Assembly: GCA_029879665.1 (NCBI GenBank)
Contig: JAOUPW010000141.1
Coordinates: 1 to 6,038 of the forward strand
DNA length: 6,038 nucleotides
Reading direction: 5' to 3'
Source of the DNA: Rhodospirillales bacterium
GTDB lineage: Bacteria; Pseudomonadota; Alphaproteobacteria; Rhodospirillales; JAOUPW01
Part shown: positions 5,707 to 6,038 of the stretch, piece after piece
Position numbering within the stretch: the first letter of the stretch is position 1
How the letters are laid out: each line of letters begins with the position of its first letter
Made by a program: the position numbers and the translations under genes
The notes under the pieces: model-generated
What the model saw: the letters and a program-made list of their open reading frames with translations, nothing else
What the model was told of the DNA's origin: nothing
Database searches by the model: none

Positions 5707-6038
5707 TTAGCGGTTGGCAGGATCGATAACATTAACCAATGGCTTCCCTGAAGCAAGTCGACGAAAGTTTTCCGCCATTATGTTTGTTATGTGTTCGATT
5801 GAAACATCGCTGAAACCGGCAACATGAGGGGAAATGAAGAAATTTTCCAACCTCAAAATTGGGTCATCGGATGGTGCGGGTTCCGACCAAAAAACATCGA
5901 ACGCCGCCCCGGCTATTTTATTGTTCGTCAGCGCTTCAAATAGTGCGTTGTAATCCACCAGGGGACCTCTAGCGACATTTATCAGATAAGCCGTAGGTTT
6001 CATACCGCCGAGTTCTGAAGCACCAATCATACCAAGAG
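5707..6038 (-). CDS. D-isomer-specific 2-hydroxyacid dehydrogenase, C-terminal part; 5' end outside window
   Basis: The family consists of cytoplasmic NAD(P)-dependent enzymes that interconvert 2-keto acids and D-2-hydroxy acids (glyoxylate/hydroxypyruvate reductase, D-lactate dehydrogenase, phosphoglycerate dehydrogenase). The frame is open from the right edge to a TAA at 5707-5709, giving about 109 residues of a protein normally near 310-340. Counting from the Met at 6028-6030, the visible part has the end of the Rossmann domain: GASELGGMKPTAYLINVARG (3-22), then KIAGAAFDVFWSEP (38-51) and ISPHVAGFS (66-74). The catalytic triad of the family is present: Arg21 in NVARG, Glu50 in SEP and His69 in SPH, with the expected 29-residue Arg-Glu spacing. 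The Met at 6028 is internal, because two more family-like codons (Leu-Gly) precede it. The gene runs in the same direction as livK, with a 228-base gap. The substrate cannot be deduced. Confidence 0.92.
   Translation of the reverse strand, partial: LGMIGASELGGMKPTAYLINVARGPLVDYNALFEALTNNKIAGAAFDVFWSEPAPSDDPILRLENFFISPHVAGFSDVSIEHITNIMAENFRRLASGKPLVNVIDPANR

Noticed and set aside
1..6038. Search for an undescribed system (CRISPR, retron, toxin-antitoxin, prophage, insertion sequence, riboswitch)
   Set aside because: Nearly all bases are taken by six well-known metabolic and transport genes. The only sizeable spacer (5479-5706) shows promoter-type elements, with no repeat array, structured RNA or small gene that I can support.

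Overview
The window looks like chromosomal DNA from a Gram-negative, probably alphaproteobacterial, heterotroph. The evidence is a periplasmic binding protein with a Sec signal peptide, a complete five-gene branched-chain amino-acid type (HAAT family) ABC importer, and a PaaK-type ligase beside it, an arrangement familiar from aromatic-degrading proteobacteria. The lineage is inferred from protein style only. No marker gene, mobile element, tRNA, rRNA or CRISPR array is visible.

Layout, left to right. (1) 1-937, + strand: the C-terminal part of a phenylacetate-CoA ligase (paaK-like) whose start lies off the left edge. (2) 944-5478, - strand: an importer operon transcribed right to left as livK (binding protein), livH and livM (permeases), livG and livF (ATPases). 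livH/livM and livM/livG overlap by 4 bases (ATGA), and livG abuts livF (TAG-ATG), so the four membrane and ATPase genes are tightly coupled. livK is separated from livH by 85 bases holding a good intrinsic terminator, the usual way to make more binding protein than membrane complex. (3) 5479-5706: a 228-base AT-rich spacer with the livK ribosome-binding site, a candidate promoter, an 18-bp near-perfect dyad over its -10 box, a second dyad just upstream, and a weak terminator for the next gene. (4) 5707-6038, - strand: the C-terminal part of a D-isomer-specific 2-hydroxyacid dehydrogenase whose start lies off the right edge.

How the genes may work together: a Liv-type importer packed 6 bases from a phenylacetate-CoA ligase suggests that the transporter may bring in an aromatic acid or aromatic amino acid (phenylacetate, phenylalanine or a relative) that the ligase commits to catabolism as a CoA thioester. 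This is inference from context. Leucine/isoleucine/valine transport remains the default family annotation. The 2-hydroxyacid dehydrogenase could act on a related 2-keto acid, but may be an unrelated neighbour.

I do not see a previously undescribed system here. The points most worth checking are the dyads in the livK promoter region, the degenerate signature motif of LivG, and the ligand of LivK.
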